Assembly (NCBI GenBank): GCA_017936025.1
Contig: JAGBGL010000085.1
Span: forward strand, 1-10,911
Direction of reading: 5' to 3'
Source of the DNA: Bacillota bacterium
Lineage (GTDB): Bacteria; Bacillota; Clostridia; Peptostreptococcales; Anaerovoracaceae
Length of the DNA stretch: 10,911 nt
The notes under the pieces were generated by a model, which did no database searches, had not been told where the DNA came from, and saw nothing but the letters and a program-made list of their open reading frames with translations. Below, piece by piece: positions 1 through 5,988 of the stretch; within the stretch, counting starts at the first letter, position 1; every line of letters starts with the position of its first letter. A program made the position numbers and the translations under genes.

Positions 1-241
1 AAACTGATGATATTGTGGATCCTGCAAACATTTCTGCAGGGAAATCTGTGCTGTACATTGCTGCTTCAAGATTTTCAGGGTTAAGACTTCCAAAAATCAC
101 TTCCAGAATCAGCGTCGGAACCATAATAGCAATCATATATATAATTACAGCGAGCGTTACCTTCTTCCACTGCCCATCCAGCGCCTGTCTTGCCAGTAAT
201 CTGATGTTAGAGCTTGACTCATTTACTATAATATTATTCAT
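1..241 (-). CDS. DUF975-like integral membrane protein, N-terminal fragment
   Basis: An open frame starts with ATG at 241 and stays open to the window edge, giving 80 residues. The start is well supported by an AGGAGG ribosome binding site 8 bases upstream. The N-terminus has a charged/amide-rich stretch containing LLARQALDGQW (residues 15-25) and then a hydrophobic segment at about 28-50. This arrangement, an amphipathic 'AR-AL-G-W' lead followed by the first membrane helix, is typical of the DUF975 family of multi-pass membrane proteins of Bacillota, whose function is unknown. Only the first membrane segment is visible, so the assignment rests on the N-terminal pattern. The gene lies directly downstream of the 4hbD terminator in the same orientation and is probably a separate unit, perhaps fed by read-through. 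Confidence 0.6.
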   Translation of the reverse strand, partial: MNNIIVNESSSNIRLLARQALDGQWKKVTLAVIIYMIAIMVPTLILEVIFGSLNPENLEAAMYSTDFPAEMFAGSTISSV

Positions 242-273
242 GTACGTCTCCTCCTATTATGTGAGCTATATAC

Positions 274-302
274 ATTTTACCAATAATAAAGGACTGCCGC
301 AA
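274..302 (-). promoter_or_regulatory. Possible weak promoter for the DUF975-like gene, overlapping the upstream terminator
   Basis: On the minus strand TTGCGG (complement of 297-302) is followed after 17 bases by TAAAAT (complement of 274-279). The -10 matches 5 of 6 consensus bases and the -35 only 3 of 6. The -35 would lie in the loop and right arm of the terminator hairpin. It is the only reasonable promoter in the short gap before the gene, but the match is weak. Confidence 0.25.
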
Positions 303-314
303 GTGGCAGTCCTT
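283..314 (-). terminator. Rho-independent terminator after 4hbD
   Basis: A perfect 10-bp stem, AAGGACTGCC/GGCAGTCCTT (289-298 with 305-314), encloses a 6-base loop. On the minus strand it is followed by the T-rich run TATTATT. It lies about 32 bases beyond the 4hbD stop codon and closes the 4-hydroxybutyrate gene cluster. The T-run is interrupted, so some read-through into the next gene is possible. Confidence 0.8.
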
Positions 315-345
315 AAAGAGTCATTTTATTGGCCTATACTAGATA

Positions 346-1470
346 TTAATACAGGTTCTGGAAGATTTCAGCGATTTCTTCTTCAGTCAGAGGAACATAG
401 TTGTTTCCTAACAGTCTCTGCTGGTTGTCAACAGTGGACTTAGCAAATGGAGCAACCTGATCTTCTGTCATGCCGTATTCTTTCAGAGGTTTTTTGTCCA
501 GGATCTTTCCTAAGAATGCATCCAGTTCATCGTATACGTTTGCAGTGTCGCAGCCCATAGCATCTGCTAACATCTTGTTCAGTACTTCGATTTTGCCTGT
601 AGGCTGTTTTCTCATGTACATTTTGAATACTTCTGTGAAGCAGATGAAGTTAGCTTCGCCGTGTGGGATGTGGAATGCACCGCCGTGTGCATAGGACAGA
701 GCGTGTACAGCACCGCAGCCAGCGTTACCGAAAGCGATACCAGCATAGTTGGAAGCGATAGCGAAATCTTTCAGCAGGTCAGCTCTGTTTTCTTTAGTGT
801 TGCCGCCTCTTTCGATGATCTTAGCATATCCGTTCATGATCATTTCGATAGCTTTTGCTCCGAACAGATCAGTGAATGGGGAAGCTTTTGGAGACAGGAA
901 AGATTCTACAGCGTGAATCAGAGCGTCTACGGAAGAAGTAGCAAATACTTTGTCAGGCAGACCAGCCAGAGATTCTGGGATCAGAACTGCGCAGTCAGCA
1001 TAAGTTTCTTCTGTAGCGATACCTTTTTTCAGATCCATGGATGGGATGGAAGCTACAGCTACGTTAGTAACTTCGGAACCAGTTCCGCAAGTAGTTGGAA
1101 CTAATACCAGTTCTTTGATTCTCTTAGCTTCAACTTTACCTGTGTACAGGTCAGCAGCTTTGTCAGGAATTTCGCAGGATAAAACTTTGCAGATGTCTAC
1201 GATTGTACCGCCGCCGAAAGCGATGATTCTGTCGTATTCATATTTATCCATGTCAACTTTCATAGCGTCCATCATTTCATCTGTTGGTTCGCCCATGCCG
1301 TATTTTTCCTGATAAATTACAGGAATGTCGATGCCCAGTGGAGCAACGTATGGAGTGTACATCCATTCGTTAGTTACCAGGATATCGCCTTTTCCTAATT
1401 TGAATTCTTCGTGGAATTCTTTAAAAGTATCAAAATAGAAAATCTTTGGTACTACTCTTAATGCCTGCAT
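346..1470 (-). CDS. 4hbD: 4-hydroxybutyrate dehydrogenase (iron-containing alcohol dehydrogenase family)
   Basis: This NAD-dependent cytosolic enzyme interconverts succinic semialdehyde and 4-hydroxybutyrate, feeding the CoA-transferase and dehydratase encoded just upstream. It belongs to the group III (Fe-dependent) alcohol dehydrogenases. Numbered from the chosen start, GGGTIVD at about 86-92 is the dinucleotide-binding loop, PTTCGTGSEVT (125-135) is a family signature, and the metal ligands D182, H186, H256 and H270 are all present (in TSSVDALIHA and in the HALSYAHGGAFHIPHGEAN region). From memory the sequence closely follows Clostridium kluyveri 4HbD. The start is set at ATG 1470 (374 residues). 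The frame can be extended to a GTG at 1485, but that codon sits inside the Shine-Dalgarno sequence AGTGAGGT, and the shorter N-terminus (MQALRVVPKIFYFDT) aligns with the known enzyme. It is the last gene of the cluster, 95 bases after cat2. Confidence 0.95.
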   Translation of the reverse strand: MQALRVVPKIFYFDTFKEFHEEFKLGKGDILVTNEWMYTPYVAPLGIDIPVIYQEKYGMGEPTDEMMDAMKVDMDKYEYDRIIAFGGGTIVDICKVLSCEIPDKAADLYTGKVEAKRIKELVLVPTTCGTGSEVTNVAVASIPSMDLKKGIATEETYADCAVLIPESLAGLPDKVFATSSVDALIHAVESFLSPKASPFTDLFGAKAIEMIMNGYAKIIERGGNTKENRADLLKDFAIASNYAGIAFGNAGCGAVHALSYAHGGAFHIPHGEANFICFTEVFKMYMRKQPTGKIEVLNKMLADAMGCDTANVYDELDAFLGKILDKKPLKEYGMTEDQVAPFAKSTVDNQQRLLGNNYVPLTEEEIAEIFQNLY

Positions 1471-1511
1471 TTTATTATACCTCACTTAAATTTAAAATTT
1501 TAAAGCTGGCT

Positions 1512-1532
1512 CCGCCGGAATAGCTCCGGCGG
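1512..1532 (-). other. GC-rich intercistronic hairpin between cat2 and 4hbD
   Basis: CCGCCGGA (1512-1519) and TCCGGCGG (1525-1532) form a perfect 8-bp, very GC-rich stem with a 5-base loop, in an otherwise AT-rich 95-base gap. On the minus (transcribed) strand it is followed by AGCCAGCTTTAAAATTTT, so there is no immediate T-run and it is not a classical terminator. It could pause polymerase, stabilise the 3' end of a processed upstream message, or reduce 4hbD expression. Confidence 0.6.
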
Positions 1533-1565
1533 CAGTCATATTATATACAATTATTTAATCAACAA

Positions 1566-2882
1566 TTAAAATGCTGCGTTGAATCTCTTTTCGAATTCAA
1601 CTTTCAGTTCTTCTCTAAAGTCTGGGTGAGCAATGTTGATCAGCTGTCTAGCTCTTTCTTTCAGGTTTGCACCCTTCAGTTTAGCAATTCCGTATTCAGT
1701 TACAACGTAGTCAGCGTCACATCTGGAAGTTGTTACTGCAGCACCGTGGTCGATGAATGGAACAACTTTGGAGATCATGGAGCCGTCTTTCTTAACTGTT
1801 ACGGAAGGCATAGCGATGATAGCTCTTGCATTACCGTCTTTAGCCATGGAAGCACCACGGATAAAGTCAACCTGTCCGCCTACTCCGGAGATCTGTTTTG
1901 TGCCGATACATTCAGATACGATCTGACCCATGAAGTCGATCTGTACGCATGCATTGATGCAAACCAGGTTCTTCAGGTTGCAAACTGTCATTGGGTGGTT
2001 AACATAGTCTACTTCTCTCAGTTCAACCATAGGGTTCTTGTCAGCCCAGTCGTACAGTTTCTTAGTACCCATTAAGAATGTAACAACCATTTTACCTTCG
2101 TCGATACCTTTCTGGGAACAGTCGATAGCACCTTTTTCAAACAGGTCTACTACACCGTCAGCGATCATTTCGGAGTGGATACCCAGGTGTTTCTTTTCGC
2201 CCAGCTGAGCCAGTACAGCGTCAGGAATAGCACCGATACCCAGCTGCAGAGTATCACCGTCGTTGATCAGGGAAGCACAGTTTTTACCGATAGCTTCTTC
2301 AACAGGACCGATTACTGCAGGTTTGGATTCTGGCAGTGGTCTGTTGAATTCAACGAAAGCGTCTACTTCGCTTACGTGAACATATGTATTACCGAATACT
2401 GTAGGAACCTGATCATTTACTTCTACCAGTACTACTCTAGCGGATTTGATGCACTGCATAGTGTAGTCGGAAGATACACCAACGTTGCAGTATCCGTGTT
2501 CATCCGGAGGAGTTACTGTAACCATCATTACGTCAACATGCAGCATATCTCTTCTGATCAGAGAAGGGATTTCGTGGAAGAATACAGGAACGATGTCACC
2601 GTGTCCTTCTGCGATGGAATTTCTTACGGAAGGAGATGTAAACCATCCTTCATATCTGAAAACATCACTGTTTTCTTTTTTAGCATATTCACCTTTACCC
2701 AGAGTTACCATGTGGGAAACTGTGATATCTTTGTATAAATGTTTGTTAGCAACCATTGCGTCAACCAGTGCTACAGGTTCCGCAACAGCGTGAGCCAGAA
2801 CTACTGTATCGCCGTCTTTGATCAGTTTTACGGCTTCATCAGCAGTAGTCAGTTTACTTTCGTAAATTGCTTTATAATCCAT
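1566..2882 (-). CDS. cat2/abfT: 4-hydroxybutyrate:acetyl-CoA CoA-transferase
   Basis: This family I-type CoA-transferase moves CoA from acetyl-CoA (or butyryl-CoA) onto 4-hydroxybutyrate, giving the 4-hydroxybutyryl-CoA used by AbfD. The protein is 438 residues, the same length as I recall for Clostridium aminobutyricum AbfT. It shares with it long stretches such as AEGHG (91-95), PVFFHE (99-104), VGVSSDYTMQ (134-143) and QLGIGAIPDAVL (213-224). The catalytic glutamate, which forms the covalent glutamyl-CoA thioester, is E238 in LGIHSEM, at the same residue number as in that enzyme. The C-terminus, ending INIAHPDFREELKVEFEKRF plus a few residues, matches the family's second acetyl-CoA hydrolase/transferase domain. 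The start ATG is preceded by AAGGAGG at 8 bases. It lies 13 bases after the Cys-rich gene, so the two are almost certainly co-transcribed. It is paralogous to the But protein at 7156-8508. Confidence 0.96.
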   Translation of the reverse strand: MDYKAIYESKLTTADEAVKLIKDGDTVVLAHAVAEPVALVDAMVANKHLYKDITVSHMVTLGKGEYAKKENSDVFRYEGWFTSPSVRNSIAEGHGDIVPVFFHEIPSLIRRDMLHVDVMMVTVTPPDEHGYCNVGVSSDYTMQCIKSARVVLVEVNDQVPTVFGNTYVHVSEVDAFVEFNRPLPESKPAVIGPVEEAIGKNCASLINDGDTLQLGIGAIPDAVLAQLGEKKHLGIHSEMIADGVVDLFEKGAIDCSQKGIDEGKMVVTFLMGTKKLYDWADKNPMVELREVDYVNHPMTVCNLKNLVCINACVQIDFMGQIVSECIGTKQISGVGGQVDFIRGASMAKDGNARAIIAMPSVTVKKDGSMISKVVPFIDHGAAVTTSRCDADYVVTEYGIAKLKGANLKERARQLINIAHPDFREELKVEFEKRFNAAF

Positions 2883-2895
2883 TTGAATCGCCTCC

Positions 2896-3162
2896 TTATT
2901 TTATTTTTTCTTTAATTTGCTTTTCAATCATGTCGATGTGATCAACATCCCACATCTTCATGACATCAGTCTTAGTATCGAACTGTTCATAGGCTGCACA
3001 GCAGTTAGTGCACCCGCCGATGACCAGCAGCAAATCGTGGGGTACGCCTACAAGGGCGTTAACGAAGTCGATATCTTTGAATCTGGATTCAATTTCATTG
3101 AGGGCTTCTCTGCGATTATAGCGTGGATTACATCCGCCGCAAAATCTCACTCCACATTTCAT
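2896..3162 (-). CDS. Uncharacterised 88-residue Cys-rich protein in the 4-hydroxybutyrate cluster
   Basis: I do not recognise a characterised family. The protein has six cysteines in two clusters: C3, C8 and C11 in KCGVRFCGGCNPRYNR (residues 2-17), and C51, C54 and C55 in GGCTNCCA (49-56). These flank a predicted helix (about 18-30) and a beta-like stretch, HDLLLVIGG (42-50). An acidic/basic helix (about 70-88) closes it. There is no signal peptide or membrane segment, so it should be cytosolic. Two cysteine clusters in a small soluble protein suggest metal or Fe-S binding or thiol redox chemistry; this is inference. I recall similar CGGCNP...R proteins as hypotheticals in strict anaerobes, which is not verified here. 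It sits 13 bases before cat2 and just after abfD, arguing for a role with the oxygen-sensitive dehydratase or the CoA-transfer step. The ATG has AAAGGAG about 11 bases upstream. Confidence 0.85.
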   Translation of the reverse strand: MKCGVRFCGGCNPRYNRREALNEIESRFKDIDFVNALVGVPHDLLLVIGGCTNCCAAYEQFDTKTDVMKMWDVDHIDMIEKQIKEKIK

Positions 3163-3183
3163 TTGCTAAAATACTCCTTTGTG

Positions 3184-3219
3184 TAAAAAATAGGCCGCCG
3201 CGGATTAAACGCAGCGGCC
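3184..3219 (-). terminator. Intra-operon terminator or attenuator directly after abfD
   Basis: GGCCGCCGCG (3193-3202) pairs with CGCAGCGGCC (3210-3219), a 10-bp stem with one G-U wobble in the minus-strand RNA and a 7-base loop. On the minus strand it is followed at once by TATTTTTTA (complement of 3184-3192). This has all the marks of a Rho-independent terminator. It stands between abfD and the Cys-rich gene. Only about 20 bases, filled by the Shine-Dalgarno, separate the T-run from the next ATG, so downstream genes must depend on read-through or on a promoter inside abfD. Confidence 0.85.
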
Positions 3220-3256
3220 CAAGTTTTGTTAAGTTTAATGACTATTTACCGGGATC

Positions 3257-4732
3257 TTATTTTGTGATACCGCAGATAGCTTTAGCCAGTTCTTTCTTAG
3301 CAGCTAAGTTACCCTGTCTCTGGATCATGATTCTCTGAGCCTGTGGGGAACCTGCACCGTGTAAGGATTCTGTTCTGTATCCTACAGCAGCGGAACCTAA
3401 GCACATGTTTTCGATCAGTCTCAGAACTCTCATTCTTTCTTCAGTTGTGCAAGCTGGGGAACCGGAGAAGAACTTGTCGCAGATTTCAGCAACAGTTTCG
3501 CCATTCTTACCGCATACAACGTCAGATTTGAAGTCAGCCTGGGATGGCATTGTTACCATCAGACCACCAGCGATGTCTTCAGCCAGTCTTGTGATGTCGT
3601 AAGGGAATCTAGTAACGTTCTGTTTACATACGTTAGCCAGCAGCAGGTCGATCTGGTAGTTACCAGCAGCTGTTGGGTAACCTTCTGCGGAACATGCGAT
3701 ACCGCAGCAGTACAGAGTTTCGTTCAGGTGGATCATTTCGATCAGCTTGTCTTTGATGTGGGAAGCTTTCTGAGCTCCGTTGTATTCTGCAGCCAGAGCA
3801 GCAGCACCGATCAGAACGTCACCTACACCTACTTTACATCCACCGTAGGACTGTCTGTGGTATCCAGCAAATCTTTCTACCATCATACCAGCGAAATCAA
3901 ATTCTCCAGCCATGAAGATGTATTTGTTAGGAATGAATACGTGGTCAAATACTACTAAAGCTTCCTGACCGCCGAATTTCTGGTTACCCAGGTCTAAGTC
4001 TGCGCCTTCTTCTAATTTTCTAGTGTCGCAGGACTGTCTTCCGTAGATCATGTAGATACCGTCAGCATCGGAAGGAGTAGCGAAGGATACTGCATAGTCA
4101 GCATCTTCTTCTCTCATAGCCTGTGTAGGCATGATGATGTGCCATGGGGAGTTGATAGTACCAGTCTGGTGTGCTTTAGCACCGCAAACTACGATACCGT
4201 CTTCTCTTCTTTCAACGATGTGCATGAACAGGTCTGGGTCTCTCTGAGCGGATGGAGCTAATCCTCTGTCACCTTTAGGGTCAGTCATAGCACCGTCAAC
4301 GATCCAGTCGTTGTTCTGTACTTCGATCATGAAGTTTTTGAAGTTTTCATGGTAAGCTGTACCATATTTCTGGTCGATTTCATATGTAGTGGAGAATACT
4401 GCGTTGAAAGCGTCCATACCTACACATCTCTGGAAGCAGGAAGCAGTTTTCTGACCTAACAGTCTCTGCATCTTAACTTTCTTTCTCAGGTCATCTGTAG
4501 ACTGGTGCAGGTGGCAGAATCTGTTAACTGTTTCGCCAGTCAGGTTGGAAGTAGCTGTCATCAGGTCAGCGTATTCTGGATCGTGAGCTAAGTCATAAGT
4601 CATAGCTACGCAATCGATAGAAGGTCTGATAATTGGATGATCTACCCAGTTTTCAACCAGTTCACCGAACATATAAACTCTAGTTTTCATTTTTCTTAAG
4701 CTCTCAATGTACTGAGCTCCTGTCATAAGCAT
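3257..4732 (-). CDS. abfD: 4-hydroxybutyryl-CoA dehydratase / vinylacetyl-CoA delta-isomerase
   Basis: This homotetrameric FAD and [4Fe-4S] enzyme dehydrates 4-hydroxybutyryl-CoA to crotonyl-CoA by a ketyl-radical route and also isomerises vinylacetyl-CoA. All functional residues known for the Clostridium aminobutyricum enzyme appear at the same numbers when counted from ATG 4732. The cluster ligands are C99 and C103 (in SCFQRC), H292 and C299 (AGYHRQSYGGCK). Active-site residues T190, E257, Y296, K300 and E455 are also present. The product is 491 residues, against about 490 for the reference. The frame is open to 4792, but those 20 extra codons are rejected because AAAAGGAG lies 10 bases before ATG 4732 and the resulting MLMTGAQYIESLRK start agrees with the known protein. 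It follows the nifU-like gene by 93 bases and is followed by a strong terminator-like hairpin, suggesting that abfD is the most abundant message of the cluster. Confidence 0.98.
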   Translation of the reverse strand: MLMTGAQYIESLRKMKTRVYMFGELVENWVDHPIIRPSIDCVAMTYDLAHDPEYADLMTATSNLTGETVNRFCHLHQSTDDLRKKVKMQRLLGQKTASCFQRCVGMDAFNAVFSTTYEIDQKYGTAYHENFKNFMIEVQNNDWIVDGAMTDPKGDRGLAPSAQRDPDLFMHIVERREDGIVVCGAKAHQTGTINSPWHIIMPTQAMREEDADYAVSFATPSDADGIYMIYGRQSCDTRKLEEGADLDLGNQKFGGQEALVVFDHVFIPNKYIFMAGEFDFAGMMVERFAGYHRQSYGGCKVGVGDVLIGAAALAAEYNGAQKASHIKDKLIEMIHLNETLYCCGIACSAEGYPTAAGNYQIDLLLANVCKQNVTRFPYDITRLAEDIAGGLMVTMPSQADFKSDVVCGKNGETVAEICDKFFSGSPACTTEERMRVLRLIENMCLGSAAVGYRTESLHGAGSPQAQRIMIQRQGNLAAKKELAKAICGITK

Positions 4733-4825
4733 AATAAAATCACTCCTTTTTTTATTCTTAGGTAAACTGCACTGTCTACCTAGATTTGACATTTTATAAC
4801 TAATACCCTTCTTGGTATTTGTTAA
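4733..4825 (-). promoter_or_regulatory. AT-rich leader of abfD with two small dyads
   Basis: This 93-base gap between the nifU-like gene and abfD holds two inverted repeats. AATACC/GGTATT lies at 4802-4807 and 4814-4819, with a 6-base loop. TAGGTA/TACCTA lies at 4759-4764 and 4777-4782, 12 bases apart, with partial inner pairing. The minus strand between them contains TTATAAAATG, which could serve as a -10, but no good -35 stands at the right distance. The dyads could be an operator, a processing signal or leader hairpins; none is specific enough to name. The abfD Shine-Dalgarno AAAAGGAG lies at the end of the gap nearest the gene. Confidence 0.35.
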
Positions 4826-5110
4826 CTATTTCATTTCGCCGCGTAAAATCTTTTTCGCCATGTCGATAAGATCTTCGCTGACAGAAGTATCCAGGACTAC
4901 GTCCTTAACTTCAGGAATTTCTTCCATTACAATTGCTTTAACGATATCTTCGATCGTATACTGTGCGGAAGGACAAGATGCACATGCACCAGTCAGTTTA
5001 ACTTTGACTACATTGTCCTCGCTCAGCCCTGTCAGAATTGCTCCGCCGTAATGCTGTGCCAGTACAGGATCAACTTTTTCCTTTAGAACTTTTGTTATCT
5101 GTTCTTTCAC
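4826..5110 (-). CDS. Stand-alone NifU C-terminal domain (Nfu-type) Fe-S scaffold/carrier protein
   Basis: This 94-residue protein consists almost entirely of one NifU-like C-terminal domain. An N-terminal helix leads into VDPVLAQHYGGAI (13-25), a beta strand VVKVKLTG (34-41), and then the metal-binding motif GACASCPSAQ with C43 and C46. The IEDIVK helix and the family's typical 'IPEVKDV' strand follow. Such proteins bind a labile [4Fe-4S] cluster between two subunits and deliver it to target enzymes. As first gene of the cluster, just ahead of abfD, it is a good candidate for a dedicated cluster donor to the dehydratase; that link is inferred from position only. The start codon is GTG (complement of 5108-5110) with GGAG 10 bases upstream. 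The N-terminal IscU-like and ferredoxin domains of full NifU are absent, as is usual for this short class. Confidence 0.9.
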   Translation of the reverse strand: MKEQITKVLKEKVDPVLAQHYGGAILTGLSEDNVVKVKLTGACASCPSAQYTIEDIVKAIVMEEIPEVKDVVLDTSVSEDLIDMAKKILRGEMK

Positions 5111-5148
5111 TTTTGTTAGTCTCCTATAGTCATTATCTTACATTGTTG

Positions 5149-5177
5149 ATTATATCCCTTTAATCTCTCTTTTTCAA
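5149..5177 (-). promoter_or_regulatory. Strong sigma-A type promoter for the nifU-abfD-cat2-4hbD cluster
   Basis: On the minus strand TTGAAA (complement of 5172-5177) is separated by exactly 17 bases from a perfect TATAAT (complement of 5149-5154). Transcription would begin near 5142, leaving a leader of about 32 bases before the GTG start of the nifU-like gene. An AATTAT/ATAATT inverted repeat (5181-5194) lies immediately upstream of the -35 and could be an activator site or an AT-rich UP element. Confidence 0.75.
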
Positions 5178-5269
5178 GTGAATTATGAATAATTATTTGG
5201 TAAATTTTTCGATTTTTTGACACAATTTAAACACTTCTTTTTTTGCAGGATAATTCTTGCATCAAAAAG

Positions 5270-5305
5270 TAGACAATTCAATTGAAAAAACTTAATATAT
5301 TAAGT
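5270..5305 (+). promoter_or_regulatory. Promoter of thiN-AEC pair with overlapping 16-bp palindrome
   Basis: TAGACA (5270-5275) and TAATAT (5293-5298) are 17 bases apart, matching the consensus at 5 and 4 of 6 positions. The -10 lies inside a perfect 16-bp palindrome, ACTTAATATATTAAGT (5290-5305), where a dimeric repressor would block transcription. A second, imperfect dyad with TGCA ends (TGCA at 5244-5247 and 5258-5261) lies 8 bases upstream of the -35. No TPP riboswitch-like leader is present between this promoter and the gene. Confidence 0.45.
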
Positions 5306-5346
5306 GTATTCTGAAAATTTACAGAAAGGCAAAACTGGAAATATTT

Positions 5347-5988
5347 ATGAAAAAATGTCTAATTATCACATCATACATAGAAGGAAATTTATCCGGTCTG
5401 ATCAGTGGCTTTGACCCTGATTTCATACTCTGCGCAGACGGCGGTTATAATCATGCAAAAGCTGCCGGCATCCGCCCTGATCTTTTAATTGGTGATATGG
5501 ATTCTATCGATACTTCGGATGATCCTGAAATCGAAAAAATCATATACCCTACCGAAAAAGATGATACAGATACCGGTTTATGTCTGCAGCTGGCACTTGA
5601 CCGGGGATACCGTAATATTATGATCGCAGGCGGTCTGGGGGGACGTCTTGATCATACTATTTCAAACATCGAGCTTATAACAGGGAAAATAGAACAGGCG
5701 GATTCAATTACGATAAAAGACCTGCACAATTCCTGCACAGTAATCAGAAACAGCAGTATTACTTTACAGAAAGGAATCAGCAAATATGTTTCTGTATTTT
5801 CCATGACAGAAAAAAGTACCGGCGTTTATGAAAACGGATTTAAGTATCCCCTCGTTGACGCAGTGCTTCCTTTCGGGTCCACTTTAGGTACCAGTAACGA
5901 AATAATCGAAGACGAAGCTGTCATTTCTGTCAGGGACGGCATCCTGCTTATTGTATTCTCCGATGAAACCAAAGGAGGACAGGCATGA
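5347..5988 (+). CDS. thiN: Thiamine pyrophosphokinase
   Basis: This cytosolic enzyme transfers pyrophosphate from ATP to thiamine, giving thiamine diphosphate. The 213-residue length is normal for bacterial TPK. The family motifs appear in order: CADGG (29-33), PDLLIGDMDS (44-53), the acidic EKDDTDT (70-76), and GGLGGRLDHT (95-104), which together bind thiamine and the Mg-ATP. The C-terminal half (about 130-207) has the beta-rich thiamine-binding domain with SVFSMTEKSTGV and the FGSTLGTSNE segment. ATG 5347 is chosen because the protein starts directly with the Rossmann-like strand (KKCLIITS). Its ribosome binding site is poor (only GGA, 7 bases upstream), suggesting low translation. Its stop overlaps the start of the next gene by four bases (ATGA), implying translational coupling. 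Confidence 0.93.
   Translation: MKKCLIITSYIEGNLSGLISGFDPDFILCADGGYNHAKAAGIRPDLLIGDMDSIDTSDDPEIEKIIYPTEKDDTDTGLCLQLALDRGYRNIMIAGGLGGRLDHTISNIELITGKIEQADSITIKDLHNSCTVIRNSSITLQKGISKYVSVFSMTEKSTGVYENGFKYPLVDAVLPFGSTLGTSNEIIEDEAVISVRDGILLIVFSDETKGGQA

Noticed and set aside
1471..1485. GTG start for 4HbD five codons upstream of ATG 1470
   Set aside because: That GTG is part of the ribosome binding site AGTGAGGT, and the shorter N-terminus aligns with the known enzyme.
1540..1568. Separate promoter for 4hbD based on a perfect TATAAT
   Set aside because: The best -35 candidate at normal spacing (TAATTG) is very poor, and TTGTTG is only 14 bases away; in such AT-rich DNA a lone TATAAT is weak evidence.
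1626..2738. Long plus-strand open frames opposite cat2 (and similar ones opposite 4hbD and abfD)
   Set aside because: All are shadows of highly biased minus-strand genes, lacking ribosome binding sites and plausible protein composition.
4733..4792. An upstream extension of AbfD by 20 codons
   Set aside because: The extension lies upstream of the Shine-Dalgarno AAAAGGAG, is not seen in the known enzyme, and shifts catalytic residues away from their conserved numbering.
5299..5346. TPP riboswitch before thiN
   Set aside because: The leader is under 50 bases and lacks the conserved CUGAGA and ACCUGA-type thi-box elements.
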